This document shows positions 45,084 through 54,583 of a stretch of 64,000 nt of DNA, piece after piece. The DNA lies in the NCBI RefSeq assembly GCF_000219215.1, contig NC_015723.1, positions 1,798,001-1,862,000 on the forward strand. Direction: 5' to 3'. A program made the translations under genes and the position numbers. Below the pieces are notes generated by a model. The model ran no database searches. It was not told where the DNA came from and saw only the letters and a program-made list of their open reading frames with translations. Within the stretch, counting starts at the first letter, position 1, and every line of letters begins with the position of its first letter. Source of the stretch: Cupriavidus necator N-1 (lineage in GTDB: Bacteria; Pseudomonadota; Gammaproteobacteria; Burkholderiales; Burkholderiaceae).

Positions 45084-45989
45084 TCACTTCACGGCAAGCG
45101 TAAACGGCAGCAGCAGCGCATTCACAAGCAGCAAGCCATAGACCACCACCACCGCCGCCGCCGGGATGGCGAAACGCGTCCGATCCTGGGCGCGCGCGGT
45201 ACGGCGCGTCCACAGGAAACCCGCGCCCATCACGGCAAGTCCGGAAAGCAGGCTCTCCACGGCAAGGGCTGCCGGATAGGGCTTGGCCGGGCTGCTGTTC
45301 TTGTTCCCGGCAACGGGAGGCGCTGTGGTGCCTTGCCAGACAGGCAGCGCTTCGACAGCGGGAGCCGTCGGCCGTGTTGGTTCGACGGGTTCCGGTCCGG
45401 CCGACATGGCAAGCGGCACTGCCGGCGGCGGCTCTTCTTGTACGCGCTGCGTCGGCTCAGGGATCTGCGTTGAGGCCTGTGGGGCCTGTGCGGAAGCCGC
45501 CGCGGGCGGCGGTGCCGCCTCCTGGCTGGCCGGGGTAGACCTGGCCGTTGCAGCCTGATTCGCGGAGTCGGACCGGCCCGGTGCGATTCGCATCGAATCC
45601 CGCTCCCGCCAGAATTTGGCGAACATGCTTTCCAGGCATCGTACCGAGTCGCAGGCATCGCGCCGGCTGCGCCACGCCGCGATGTCCGAGTCCTGGATCC
45701 TGCCCTTGCGCAGCATCCTTTGCTGCTCGGCGTAGATGCGCTCGTAGCGCTCTGACAGCCTGGACGAATCGCAGATCAGATGCCGCGGGCGCGCCCGCGG
45801 CCCGGCCTCGTCCGTCGCAAGGTTGCATCTCACCCCGGAGCCATCCGGGTTGTTGCAGCGTACGGGGGATTCGCGCGCAGTTGATTTGCAGACGATGTCA
45901 GAGGCCCACGCGCCGCTTGCGGCAGAAAGGCCTGCTGCTATGCCCATGGAAACAATCGTGACCAGGCGCCCTGTGATCCTCTTCATCAT
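45084..45989 (-). CDS. Exported, membrane-anchored protein with an LprI-like domain
   Basis: 301-aa protein of unknown function. The start ATG 45989 (MMKRITGRLVTIVSMG) gives a signal peptide cleaved after GAWA. It is followed by a small Cys-rich domain (CDSSRLSERYERIYAEQQ ... RRDACDSVRCLE) of the type found in lysozyme-inhibitor LprI-like proteins, a roughly 90-residue Ala/Pro/Glu-rich linker, and two hydrophobic helices near the C terminus (LSGLAVMGAGFLW and AAAVVVVYGLLLVNALLLPF). The open frame extends to 46094 without a ribosome site. Role in envelope stress is only a guess. Confidence 0.65.
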   Translation of the reverse strand: MMKRITGRLVTIVSMGIAAGLSAASGAWASDIVCKSTARESPVRCNNPDGSGVRCNLATDEAGPRARPRHLICDSSRLSERYERIYAEQQRMLRKGRIQDSDIAAWRSRRDACDSVRCLESMFAKFWRERDSMRIAPGRSDSANQAATARSTPASQEAAPPPAAASAQAPQASTQIPEPTQRVQEEPPPAVPLAMSAGPEPVEPTRPTAPAVEALPVWQGTTAPPVAGNKNSSPAKPYPAALAVESLLSGLAVMGAGFLWTRRTARAQDRTRFAIPAAAVVVVYGLLLVNALLLPFTLAVK

Positions 45990-46254
45990 GATGCCCCATC
46001 GAAGCGGCCCCAAGGCTTCCAAGCTAGTCGATAGTTGCCGGGTATCCCAAGCATGCAATGCGGGGCGCGTGCGGTAAGCCACCTTGCCCCGCACCGACAG
46101 CTCCGGATGCGTCGCGCGATGAACAATGCATTGCGAAGCCGCAGCAACATCTCACGCTGCCAGATTTCATGGCATGCTCGATACCCTCCGGTACAGCGTC
46201 GCCTTCGATAATCTCCCGAGCGGAATTCTGCACTTCAAAGAGAAAGAGACTTTC

Positions 46255-47379
46255 ATGGACACTTCCACGCCTTCCAGCCACCGCCGCAACCTACTTTCGA
46301 TCCTGGGCATTGCCACGCCCATCATCCAGGCGCCCATGGCCGGTGTCAGCACAGCGGCCATGGCTGCCGCCGTGTCAAAGGCCGGCGGGCTGGGCTCGCT
46401 TGGCGTCGGGGCAATGGACGCGCAAGCCGCGCGAAAGACAATCCGCGAGACAAGAGCGCTGACCGGCAAGCCATTCAACGTCAACCTGTTCTGCCACGCC
46501 CCGGCCAAGTCCGATGTGGTGCGCGAGCAGGCCTGGCTCACCTACCTTGCCGCCCAGTTTGCCGAGCACGGCGGGACAGCACCCACGAGCTTGCGGGAAA
46601 TCTACAAGAGTTTCGTGGCCGACGACGCCATGTTCCAGATGCTGCTGGAAGAAAAGCCAGCGGTGGTGAGCTTCCATTTTGGCCTTCCCTCCCAGCAGAA
46701 AATTGATGCGCTACGCGGTGCCGGCATTGTGCTGCTGGCCAGTGCAACGTCCCTGCAGGAGGCCCGCCAGATAGAGGCCGCCGGCGTGGACGCCATCGTC
46801 GCGCAAGGCATCGAAGCTGGCGGACACCGCGGCACCTTCGACACCGATGGCTACGACGAAGGCCTCGGCACGCTGGCTCTGGTGCGTCTTCTGGTCCTGG
46901 GCACGAAGCTTCCGGTGATTGCCTCGGGCGGCATCATGGACGGGGCAAGCATTGCCGCGGTGCTGGCTCTCGGGGCGGAAGCCGCCCAGCTTGGCACGGC
47001 ATTCGTCGCCTGCCCGGAGTCATCTGCCGATGCCGCCTATCGCGCGGCGCTGACCGCACCCCAACCGCGCCCGACCACACTCACCCGCGCCATATCGGGC
47101 CGCGCGGCCAGGGGCTTCACCAACCGGCTCACGGCACTCGGCATCGCCGCCGACGCACCTCCGGTGCCGGACTACCCGATCGCCTATGACGCGGGAAAGG
47201 CGCTTCACGCCGCGGCCAAGGCCACGGGGAGCGCTGAGTACGCAGCGCAGTGGGCCGGGCAGGCAGCGCCCTTGGCCAGGTCCCTGCCGGCCGCGGAGCT
47301 GGTTGCGCAACTCAGGTCAGAGCTCAGGGAAGCGATCCTGCGCATGGCTACGTTTGCGGACCCGCAGGACGCAGCCTGA
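46255..47379 (+). CDS. Nitronate monooxygenase family protein
   Basis: 374-aa FMN-dependent TIM-barrel enzyme of the 2-nitropropane dioxygenase/nitronate monooxygenase family, which detoxifies alkyl nitronates. Motifs: [30 protein letters not shown] near the N terminus (divided by the first strand), [17 protein letters not shown] with the active-site His, and [28 protein letters not shown] for phosphate binding. Start ATG 46255 (MDTSTPSS) behind AGAAAGAGAC. It stands upstream of the DJ-1 gene in the same direction. Confidence 0.87.
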   Translation: MDTSTPSSHRRNLLSILGIATPIIQAPMAGVSTAAMAAAVSKAGGLGSLGVGAMDAQAARKTIRETRALTGKPFNVNLFCHAPAKSDVVREQAWLTYLAAQFAEHGGTAPTSLREIYKSFVADDAMFQMLLEEKPAVVSFHFGLPSQQKIDALRGAGIVLLASATSLQEARQIEAAGVDAIVAQGIEAGGHRGTFDTDGYDEGLGTLALVRLLVLGTKLPVIASGGIMDGASIAAVLALGAEAAQLGTAFVACPESSADAAYRAALTAPQPRPTTLTRAISGRAARGFTNRLTALGIAADAPPVPDYPIAYDAGKALHAAAKATGSAEYAAQWAGQAAPLARSLPAAELVAQLRSELREAILRMATFADPQDAA

Positions 47380-47465
47380 GCGTATCTATAACAATTATTT
47401 GAATGTACTGACTGTCGGCTCTACGATGGCGCAAACCCAATGTCTCCACTCCCACGAGGCCCGCC

Positions 47466-48062
47466 ATGCACATCGCCATCCTGACCTTCGAAGGTTTCAA
47501 CGAACTCGACTCGCTGATCGCGCTCGCCATCCTCAACCGGGTCAGGCGGCCCGGCTGGCGGGTTTCGATCGCCAGTCCGGCGGCCAAGGTGCGTTCGCTG
47601 AATGGTGTGGTGATGGAGGCGCAAGCATCGCTGGAGGACGCATGCAACGCGGACGCTGTGCTGGTGGGTAGTGGGATCCGAACCCGGGACGTCGTCGCCG
47701 ATGCCGCGCTGATGTCGCAACTCCGCTTCGACCCGACGCGCCAGTTGCTGGGCGCGCAATGCTCGGGCACGCTCATTCTCGCCAAACTGGGCTTGGTGAA
47801 CGACGTTCCGGCCTGTACGGACCTGACCACCAAGCCATGGGTAGTGGAGGCCGGCGTGGCCGTGCTCGATCAGCCGTTTGTCGCCAAGGGAAACGTTGCA
47901 ACCGCCGGCGGGTGCCTGGCGTCGCAGTACCTGGCCGCCTGGTTCATCGCCCGTCTGGAAGGCGTCGAGGCTGCACGCAGCGCGATTGACTATGTGGCGC
48001 CAGTGGGCGAGAAGGAGGCCTACGTGACGCGCGCGATGGCGAACATTTCGCCGTTCCTCTGA
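47466..48062 (+). CDS. DJ-1/PfpI family protein
   Basis: 198-aa single-domain DJ-1/PfpI protein. Nucleophile elbow GAQCSGTLILAK with Cys at about residue 99, and the acidic residue FEGFNELD (Glu16 region) that polarises it. Members include glyoxalase III, isocyanide hydratase and stress chaperones; this one is of the isonitrile hydratase-like group by its EGFNELD start, but the substrate cannot be fixed. Start ATG 47466 (MHIAILTFEG). Confidence 0.85.
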   Translation: MHIAILTFEGFNELDSLIALAILNRVRRPGWRVSIASPAAKVRSLNGVVMEAQASLEDACNADAVLVGSGIRTRDVVADAALMSQLRFDPTRQLLGAQCSGTLILAKLGLVNDVPACTDLTTKPWVVEAGVAVLDQPFVAKGNVATAGGCLASQYLAAWFIARLEGVEAARSAIDYVAPVGEKEAYVTRAMANISPFL

Positions 48063-48096
48063 TGCGCGCTGGTGATGTGACTCCGGGCTGAGCCTC

Positions 48097-48750
48097 CTAC
48101 ACCATGATGAGGCCGTGCCGCATGCCCTGCAATACAGCCTCGGTGCGGCTGCTTGCGCCGAGCTTGCCGAAAATGGCGGAGAGGTGGAACTTCACCGTGT
48201 TGTCCGATATGTCGAGTTGGCGCGCGATTTCCTTGTTGCCAAGCCCTTCGGCGAGCATGGCCAGCACTTCAAGCTCGCGTGGGGTGAGCGTTTCGGTCAG
48301 AGCCGCGGATGCCGTCTGGCGAGGTGCCCTGCGCGCCGCCAGCAGCCTGGCGAGGATCTCCGGGGACAGCACGCAAAGTCCCGCGGCCACAGCTTCGATC
48401 GCGCAGATGATTTCGCCGGGCGTCGCGCCACGCGGCAGTAGTGCCGTGGCGCTGGCTCCCAGCGCCTCATGGATCCATTCGCTGTCCGCCTCGTCGGTGA
48501 GCAGGACCAGCGCCGGCGCTGCGGAATCTCGGCCCGCCTCTGGCACCGGCAGGTCACCGGCCTGCGGCTCAAGTTCGATCACGACCACATCCGGCACGTC
48601 GCCGGCAAAGCGGTCGGCGATCCCTGCGGTGTCGGCCGCGCTGCCTGCGAAATCCAGCGCTGGCGCCGCCTCGACAAGCGCCTGCAGGCTTGCCCGCGCC
48701 TGCGGCGAGACGGCGACCACGGCGACCCTGACCGGGCTCATCGGTGTCAT
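48097..48750 (-). CDS. LuxR-type response regulator with degenerate receiver domain
   Basis: 217-aa regulator (214 aa if ATG 48741 is used). The C-terminal LuxR helix-turn-helix is intact (LTPRELEVLAMLAEGLGNKEIARQLDISDNTVKFHLSAIFGKLG). The N-terminal receiver-like domain lacks the acidic pair normally after the first strand (VRVAVVAVSP) and has Glu59 (VVVIELEP) where the phosphorylated Asp should be, and no clear conserved Lys. It therefore probably works without phosphorylation or is locked in one state. It lies 34 bp after the serine protease gene, likely co-transcribed. Confidence 0.82.
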   Translation of the reverse strand: MTPMSPVRVAVVAVSPQARASLQALVEAAPALDFAGSAADTAGIADRFAGDVPDVVVIELEPQAGDLPVPEAGRDSAAPALVLLTDEADSEWIHEALGASATALLPRGATPGEIICAIEAVAAGLCVLSPEILARLLAARRAPRQTASAALTETLTPRELEVLAMLAEGLGNKEIARQLDISDNTVKFHLSAIFGKLGASSRTEAVLQGMRHGLIMV

Positions 48751-48784
48751 CCTGGCATCCGGCATGCGACGGCTTGCATGAATC

Positions 48785-49723
48785 TCAGCCGCACGACTTC
48801 CGTTGCTGGCGTTCGCCCACCGTGACCGAGCACTCCTTGCGCTCGCCACCCCGGATCAGCCCGATCTTCAGCAACTGCCCGATGCGGTCGCCGCCCAGCG
48901 CGGCATGGACGTCGTCCATGTCTTGGCATGGCTTGCCATCCAGTTCGATCAGTACATCCCCGATCAGCACCCCGGCTTGCTCCGCAGGCCCGCCCGCCGC
49001 AAGCGATACCACCAGTAGCCCGCGCCCGGACGCCAGATTCAGCTTCGTCACCCAAGACTCCGACAGGCTCACCGGCTGCGTGCCCACGCCAAGGTAGCCG
49101 TGCGAGACACGTCCTTTGCTTAGCAGTTCGCCGCTCACGCGCGCCACTGTCGCTGCCGGTATCAGGATGCCAGCGCCAGGCGCGAGCGCCGATGTGCACA
49201 GGCCCGTGACCCGCCCCTGCATATCCGCCAGGGCCGCTCCGGAGAAACCGGGGCGCAGGCCGCCGTCAAGCCGCACGAAGGCGTCGAATTGCCCGCCTCG
49301 CCAGGTACGCCATGGACCGCCGGCAGTGCCGACAACGCCGAAATCCGCGCTGGTGCCAAGCCGGTCCACTCGCGCCACCGCGAGCACCAGATGGCCTGCC
49401 TTCAGGGAGCGCGCATCACCGGTCTCGACCGGGTTCGACGCCACGCCATCGAGCCTCAGTACGGCCAGGTCGGTGCCAGGGTCCCGTCCCACCAGGACGG
49501 CCGCCACGGTACGGCCATCGGCCAGGGTGACTTCAATGCCGTCTTCCTGCCTGAGCGTATGCGCGGCCGTGACCACCACGCCGGGTTGCCAGATGACTCC
49601 ACTGGAGGGAAAGCGATGCCGCCCGTGCACCGCGACGACACTCTGGCCGACGCGCTCGGCAATGGCTGCCAAGTTGGCGGAAAGATCCTGCAAGGGATTT
49701 CCGCTGGGGGTTGAGGTTTCCAT
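48785..49723 (-). CDS. HtrA-like trypsin/PDZ serine protease without signal peptide
   Basis: 312-aa S1C-type protein. The catalytic triad is recognisable as His55 (VVTAAHT), Asp85 (DPGTDLAVLRLD) and Ser161 (RPGFSGAAL, not the usual GNSGG), then a single PDZ domain (GYLGVGTQPV ... RGLLVVSLAAGGPAEQAGVLIGDVLIEL in two segments). Family members are periplasmic, but the N terminus METSTPSGNPLQDLSANL has no signal or membrane anchor, so a cytoplasmic location is predicted. It forms an operon with a LuxR regulator. The start ATG 49723 is preferred to 49741. Confidence 0.82.
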   Translation of the reverse strand: METSTPSGNPLQDLSANLAAIAERVGQSVVAVHGRHRFPSSGVIWQPGVVVTAAHTLRQEDGIEVTLADGRTVAAVLVGRDPGTDLAVLRLDGVASNPVETGDARSLKAGHLVLAVARVDRLGTSADFGVVGTAGGPWRTWRGGQFDAFVRLDGGLRPGFSGAALADMQGRVTGLCTSALAPGAGILIPAATVARVSGELLSKGRVSHGYLGVGTQPVSLSESWVTKLNLASGRGLLVVSLAAGGPAEQAGVLIGDVLIELDGKPCQDMDDVHAALGGDRIGQLLKIGLIRGGERKECSVTVGERQQRKSCG

Positions 49724-50218
49724 GGTGATGACTCCTGCCATTTGCTACGTGAACCGATGCGTCGCGCGCCCGGCCAGCTTGAGGAAGCCAGGCAGGCAAG
49801 CGCAGACGAGTGGTTTCACAATGACAGGCGCACGACGGCCGCGCACCACCCGGATGGGTAGCTGGTGCAGGGGGACTCGCGCGCGGCGTATGTGTTTGTA
49901 CGAGCCTTTGTCTTCTCGTCCATTGCTTCCCCATTCTTCGTCGCACCGGTGCGCCAAGTGTTCGCCAGTATCGCCCCGAGCACCAGGGCCGGCAATCGTC
50001 ACTTCGACCGGATCACTTCGCGTTTCGCCCGGCGTGCCAAAGCGGCTTTTCGGATACCTGGGCCCCTGGCCGCGCTGGCACATGCCGATGGCGCGGACAA
50101 GCCCTGCGGATCCATGCGAAAGCCGGCGGCGCGGCGACGAGCGGCGCTGCCTATGCTAGACAGAAGCGGCAACGCGGCCGGGCAGCCGCGTAGTCCGATT
50201 TCGTTTCAGGAGATAACC
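49724..50218. other. Divergent intergenic region, protease operon / nitroreductase
   Basis: About 495 bp without a convincing gene; the open frames are Arg/Gly-rich, typical of antisense shadow frames. It must contain both divergent promoters, but no clear palindrome was found. Confidence 0.5.
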
Positions 50219-50851
50219 ATGAACAAGCGCTTGAGTGAAGAAGGCATGGATCTGCTCTTTCGCGAGGCTCGCACGCACAGCGCATGGCTGAACCAGCCCG
50301 TGAGCGACGAAACCCTGCGGCAGCTCTATGACTTGATGAAATGGGCGCCGACCAGCGCCAACTGCTCTCCCGCGCGCATTCTGTTCCTGCGTACCCCTGA
50401 GGCCAAGCAGCGCCTGTTGCCCGCGCTGGCGCCGGGCAATGTCGAGAAAACCATGGCCGCACCGGTCACCGCCATCATCGCCTATGACATCAAGTTCTAC
50501 GAACTTCTGCCCAAGCTGTTTCCGCACGCGGACGCACGCTCGTGGTTCGCCGATACCCCGGAGCTCGCCCTAACTACTGCGAGGCGAAACAGTTCCCTGC
50601 AGGGCGCGTACTTCATCATCGCCGCCCGCTCGCTGGGGCTCGATTGCGGGCCGATGTCCGGCTTCGACAATGCCAAGGTCGATCACGAATTCTTTCCGGC
50701 GGACCCCAAGGACAATGCCTTCCAGCTCGAATATTTCCCGGACAGTCACGTGAAATCGAACTTCCTGTGCAATCTCGGCTATGGCGACCCTGCCAAGCTG
50801 TTTCCGCGCAGCCCCCGCCTGGAATTCGATGAGGCGTGCAAACTGCTCTGA
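50219..50851 (+). CDS. Nitroreductase-family protein, RutE-like (malonic semialdehyde reductase type)
   Basis: 210-aa FMN-binding oxidoreductase. The start ATG 50219 ([20 protein letters not shown]) behind CAGGAGATAACC resembles RutE, as do [20 protein letters not shown] and [19 protein letters not shown]. RutE reduces malonic semialdehyde in uracil breakdown, but there are no other rut genes here, so it may be a general NAD(P)H-dependent reductase. It converges with the disulfide reductase gene 12 bp away. Confidence 0.85.
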   Translation: MNKRLSEEGMDLLFREARTHSAWLNQPVSDETLRQLYDLMKWAPTSANCSPARILFLRTPEAKQRLLPALAPGNVEKTMAAPVTAIIAYDIKFYELLPKLFPHADARSWFADTPELALTTARRNSSLQGAYFIIAARSLGLDCGPMSGFDNAKVDHEFFPADPKDNAFQLEYFPDSHVKSNFLCNLGYGDPAKLFPRSPRLEFDEACKLL

Positions 50852-50863
50852 AGGAGGCAGTAC

Positions 50864-52243
50864 CTAGGCCTGTGGCCGCAGTTCCTGCAGCAGCGTTGGT
50901 ATCAGCTCGGACACCGTGGGATGGATGTGCATCGCGCGGCTGATGGTGGTATAGGGTGCCTTGGCATACATGATGTCGAGCAGTGAGTGAATCACCTCGT
51001 CGCCGGTCACGCCGAGGATCGCGGCACCCAGGATCATGCGGGTATCGGCGTCGACCACGACCTTCATGAAGCCCTGGCTCTCGCCCTTCTCCACGGCTCG
51101 CCCGACGCGGCTCATGGGGCGAGAGCCGACCAGCAGCCTGCGGCCGGATTGCCGGGCTTCTGCTTCCGTCATGCCGGCGCGGCCGAGCGGAGGGTCGATG
51201 AACATGGCATAGGCTGCGATGCGGTCCGTCAGCTTGCGGGGATCGTTGTCGAGAAGGTTGGCGGCGACGATCTCATAGTCGTTGTATGACGTATGCGTGA
51301 ACGCACCGCGGCCATTGCAATCGCCAAGCGCCCAGATGCCGGGGACGTTGGTGCGCAACTGTTCGTCTACCTGGATATAACCGCGAGCGTCGGTCTCGAC
51401 CCCGGCCTGATCCAGCCCCAGGTCCTCGGTGTTGGGCACACGCCCAACCGCCAGCAGCAGGTGCGAGCCGTGGACGTCGCGCGCCCCATCCGAACAATCC
51501 AGCCCGACGGCAACATGATCGCCTTCCCTGCGCGCGCTCAGGCAGTTGGCATTGAGCCGGATTTCGATCCCCTCGGCTTCCAGGATCTCCCGCACTGCCT
51601 GCGACACATCCTCGTCTTCGCGCTGGATCAGGCGCGGGCCTTTTTCGACAACGGTCACCCTGGAGCCAAAACGCCGGTACATCTGGCCAAACTCCAGACC
51701 CACGTAGCTGCCGCCGATGACGATCAGGTGCTCCGGCAGGAAATCCACCGCCATCATGCTCGAGTTGGTCAGGTACGGTACCTGGTCCAGCCCGGGCATG
51801 GGCGGAACCAGGGCCCGGCCGCCGACGTTCACGAAAATCCGGTCGGCTTCCAGCAGTTCGCCGTTGACCCGCACACCATGCGCGCTTTCGAAGCGGGCGT
51901 GCCCCTGATAGACCGTGCCGTTCTCCAGGCTGCGCATCCACTGTTCCACTCCGTTGCTGGAACGGCCGGAGATCTCGTCCTTGCGTGCCTTCACCTGCTT
52001 CATGTCGACGGCGACCGGCCCGCCGATGGTCACGCCGTACTCGGCAGCCCGCCGCGCCAGTTGCGCCGCGTACGCGCTTGCGATGAGGGTTTTGGTGGGA
52101 ATGCAGCCGGTGTTCACGCAGGTGCCGCCAAAACGCGCGCGCTCGATGACGGCCGTTTTCATGCCCGCGCCGGCCAGCCGCGCAGCGAGTGCGGGGCCGG
52201 CTTGCCCGGTGCCGATGATGATCGCGTCGAATCCTTGGGCCAT
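50864..52243 (-). CDS. FAD-dependent pyridine nucleotide-disulfide oxidoreductase (mercuric reductase-like)
   Basis: 459-aa class I flavin disulfide reductase. The FAD motif IIIGTGQAGPALAARLAGAG is at the N terminus, the redox-active disulfide in GGTCVNTGCIPTKT near residue 35-45, the NAD(P)H motif VIGGSYVGLEFGQMYRRFGS near 170, and the C-terminal His-Glu dyad in HIHPTVSEL. It lacks the N-terminal HMA domain and C-terminal Cys pair of true MerA, so mercury reduction is unlikely. Start ATG 52243 follows AAGGAGAATC. Substrate unknown. Confidence 0.85.
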   Translation of the reverse strand: MAQGFDAIIIGTGQAGPALAARLAGAGMKTAVIERARFGGTCVNTGCIPTKTLIASAYAAQLARRAAEYGVTIGGPVAVDMKQVKARKDEISGRSSNGVEQWMRSLENGTVYQGHARFESAHGVRVNGELLEADRIFVNVGGRALVPPMPGLDQVPYLTNSSMMAVDFLPEHLIVIGGSYVGLEFGQMYRRFGSRVTVVEKGPRLIQREDEDVSQAVREILEAEGIEIRLNANCLSARREGDHVAVGLDCSDGARDVHGSHLLLAVGRVPNTEDLGLDQAGVETDARGYIQVDEQLRTNVPGIWALGDCNGRGAFTHTSYNDYEIVAANLLDNDPRKLTDRIAAYAMFIDPPLGRAGMTEAEARQSGRRLLVGSRPMSRVGRAVEKGESQGFMKVVVDADTRMILGAAILGVTGDEVIHSLLDIMYAKAPYTTISRAMHIHPTVSELIPTLLQELRPQA

Positions 52244-52311
52244 CACGATTCTCCTTGCCTGGTACCGCAAAGCCACAAGCTACTTTAGGTGGTAGGACGC
52301 TTCCCTGCCAG

Positions 52312-53229
52312 CTACGCGTAGGTGTCGACGCCCCGCACCAGCAGCCTGGCCAGCCGGGGCCGTCGCAACTGCTCCAGCCACCATTGCAGCGCGCGGCCTT
52401 CGTGATCGCCGCGCCAGCCCACGTAGAGCGTGTTGGGCTCGCGCGGGTCGGCGGTGCGCTTCTCTACCAGTTCGCCGCGCTGCAGCAGCGAGCCGACCCG
52501 GTGCCTGGGCAGCCAGCCGATCCCCAGGCCATCGCGCTGCGCCAGGGTCTTGGCTCGCATGCTCGGTACGGCCAGCAAGCGCTGTCCGCCCACCATGCCG
52601 TAAGCGCGGCCGCCCGTGAGGCGTGATGAATCTGCCACCACCACGGCACGATGGCGGGCGATCTCCTCACGCGTCAATGGTTGGCAGGCGGCCGCCAGCG
52701 GATGCCGGGGCGAGACCGCAAACACCCATTCGATCACGCCCAGCTCGAACCACCCCAGGCTAGGGATGGCGGGCGGCTCGTTGGTGGCACCGATGACCAG
52801 GTCGGCGCGGCCGTCCCGCAGCGCTTCCCAGGTGCCGGCCAGCACTTCGTGCGTGACGCGCAGCGCCACGCCGGATTCCTGCGCGTCGAACGCGTGCATG
52901 ACGGGCATCAGGGTCTCGAATTCCATCAGCTCGTCGGTCACGATCCACAACCGGTCTTCCCAGCCGTTGGCGACCTGCCGCACGCGCTGTGTGACGCGCG
53001 CGACATCCTGCGCAAGCCGGGCGGCTTCTTCCGTGAGCAATTCGCCGGCACGCGTCAACTGCAGGCGGTAGCGGCGGCGGTCGAACAGGAGTGCGTCGAA
53101 GCGCTGCTCCAGCTGCCGCGCGGCGTGCGACACCGTGGACGGCGCCTTGCCCAGCCTGGCCGCCGCGCGCGACAGGCTGCCGGCCTCGCGGATGGCCTCC
53201 AGCAGGGCCAGTTCGTCTTCCGACAACAT
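52312..53229 (-). CDS. LysR-family regulator
   Basis: 305-aa LysR regulator: winged helix DELALLEAIREAGSLSRAAARLGKAPSTVSHAARQLEQRF in residues 4-43, effector domain with the usual RDGRADLVIGA and QRDGLGIGWLP. The start ATG 53229 (MLSEDELALL) is chosen; a longer frame lies over the SDR promoter. It diverges from the SDR gene across 87 bp and probably controls it. Confidence 0.87.
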   Translation of the reverse strand: MLSEDELALLEAIREAGSLSRAAARLGKAPSTVSHAARQLEQRFDALLFDRRRYRLQLTRAGELLTEEAARLAQDVARVTQRVRQVANGWEDRLWIVTDELMEFETLMPVMHAFDAQESGVALRVTHEVLAGTWEALRDGRADLVIGATNEPPAIPSLGWFELGVIEWVFAVSPRHPLAAACQPLTREEIARHRAVVVADSSRLTGGRAYGMVGGQRLLAVPSMRAKTLAQRDGLGIGWLPRHRVGSLLQRGELVEKRTADPREPNTLYVGWRGDHEGRALQWWLEQLRRPRLARLLVRGVDTYA

Positions 53230-53316
53230 GTGCGACTCCTTCGAACGTGCGCAGGCCAGCGCCCATACTCCACTCACGCGATTGTTCAAGTTCAACTTTC
53301 CAAACCGGAGGACATC

Positions 53317-54066
53317 ATGAATCGCTTCCAAGGCAAGACCGTTCTGGTCACTGGCGGCAACAGTGGCATCGGCCTGGCGGCTGCCCAGGCATTCGCCCAG
53401 GAAGGGGCCCGCGTGGTCATCACCGGCCGCGACGCAGCGGCACTGGAGGTCGCCCGCGCCACGCTCGGCAACGAGGCCATCGCCATCCGCAACGAAACCG
53501 GCACCGTGCAGGCCGCGCGTGACCTGGCTCGCCAGCTGACCGACGCCGGCATCCGCCTGGACGCCGTCTTCATCAACGCCGGCATTGCCAAGTTTGCCGC
53601 CGTTGCCGATGTGGACGAGGCACTATGGGACGCCACCTTCAACGCCAACGTGAAGGGCGCGTATTTCCAGATCCAGGCGCTGCTGCCGCTGCTGAACCCG
53701 GGCACGTCGATCGTGCTGAATGGCTCCATCAATGCGCGCATCGGCATGCCGATGTCTTCCGTGTATGCCGCCAGCAAGGCAGCACTGATCTCGCTGGCCA
53801 GGACCCTGTCGGGTGAGCTGGTCAGCTCGGGCATCCGGGTAAATGTGGTCAGCCCCGGGCCGGTGACAACGCCGCTGTACGGCAAGCTGGGCCTGGAAGC
53901 CGACACCCTGTCGGCCACTGCCGCGCAGATCCAGAGCCAGATCCCGCTGGGCCGCTTCGGCCAGCCGACGGAGATTGCGTCGACGGTGCTGCATCTGTCG
54001 GCACCGGAATCGGCCTTCATCGTCGGTACCGAAATCATCGCCGACGGTGGCATGAGCCAACTTTAA
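53317..54066 (+). CDS. Short-chain dehydrogenase/reductase
   Basis: 249-aa SDR: TGGNSGIGLAAAQAFAQEG cofactor motif at residue 12, INAG (usually NNAG) near 87, catalytic Ser in LNGSINARIG and YAASKAAL (Tyr-x3-Lys) near 150. The Arg after the second strand (ITGRDAAAL) suggests NADP. ATG 53317 follows CCGGAGGACATC. Divergent from a LysR gene, a typical stress-inducible SDR arrangement. Substrate unknown. Confidence 0.87.
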   Translation: MNRFQGKTVLVTGGNSGIGLAAAQAFAQEGARVVITGRDAAALEVARATLGNEAIAIRNETGTVQAARDLARQLTDAGIRLDAVFINAGIAKFAAVADVDEALWDATFNANVKGAYFQIQALLPLLNPGTSIVLNGSINARIGMPMSSVYAASKAALISLARTLSGELVSSGIRVNVVSPGPVTTPLYGKLGLEADTLSATAAQIQSQIPLGRFGQPTEIASTVLHLSAPESAFIVGTEIIADGGMSQL

Positions 54067-54151
54067 GTCAATGCCTTTGCGGGCCGCGGCGTTGAGCACG
54101 TTCCGCGCATGACGTGGCCCATCCTGCCTGGAGCAGTACCAGAATCAATCC

Positions 54152-54463
54152 ATTGCCTTTATCGTCCATTTGCCGGGCAAGCCCGAGCGGCGCGCCGAGC
54201 TCGAGTCGAAACTGCTTTATATCCTCGACCAGATGTCGAAGGAGCCGGACTTTATCAACACGTATCTGCACCGCTCGCTCGAAGATCCTGACACCCTTGT
54301 TCTCTATGAGAACTGGGCCTGCAGCGAGCAGCATTTCAAGGACCACCACCTGAAAGCGTCCTACCGGCGCGAATACGAGGCGGTGCTGGCCGATCTGCTG
54401 AAAGCACCACGCACGCTGGAGTTTCTGACGCCAGTGCGCGACTACCAGAAAGCCGGCAACTGA
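54152..54463 (+). CDS. Antibiotic biosynthesis monooxygenase (ABM) domain protein, non-ATG start
   Basis: Roughly 100-aa ferredoxin-like protein of the ABM/YgiN family, often quinol monooxygenases. The family resemblance starts at IAFIVHLPGKPERR, that is from ATT 54152, before the first usual start codon TTG 54170 (then MPGKPERRAELE); CTG 54128 and ATT 54152 are the only other possibilities after an in-frame TGA at 54110. Later motifs are HRSLEDPDTLVLYENW and HHLKASYRREYE. The start is thus uncertain, or a short upstream frameshift removed the original ATG. It lies 85 bp after the SDR gene and may share its transcript. Confidence 0.65.
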   Translation: MAFIVHLPGKPERRAELESKLLYILDQMSKEPDFINTYLHRSLEDPDTLVLYENWACSEQHFKDHHLKASYRREYEAVLADLLKAPRTLEFLTPVRDYQKAGN

Positions 54464-54583
54464 AGCGGTTTTGCCCTATAAGGCAGCTGCCGGCCCCCCC
54501 CGCCGAGCGCCTTGAATGCCGCCACGGCGGCGTGGGCTGATTCGGTCTGTGCCTGCGCTCTGGCATGAATGAGCGAAGACTGC

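Noticed and set aside
50864..52243. Mercuric reductase
   Set aside because: The C-terminal vicinal Cys pair and the N-terminal HMA domain of MerA are missing, and there are no other mer genes.
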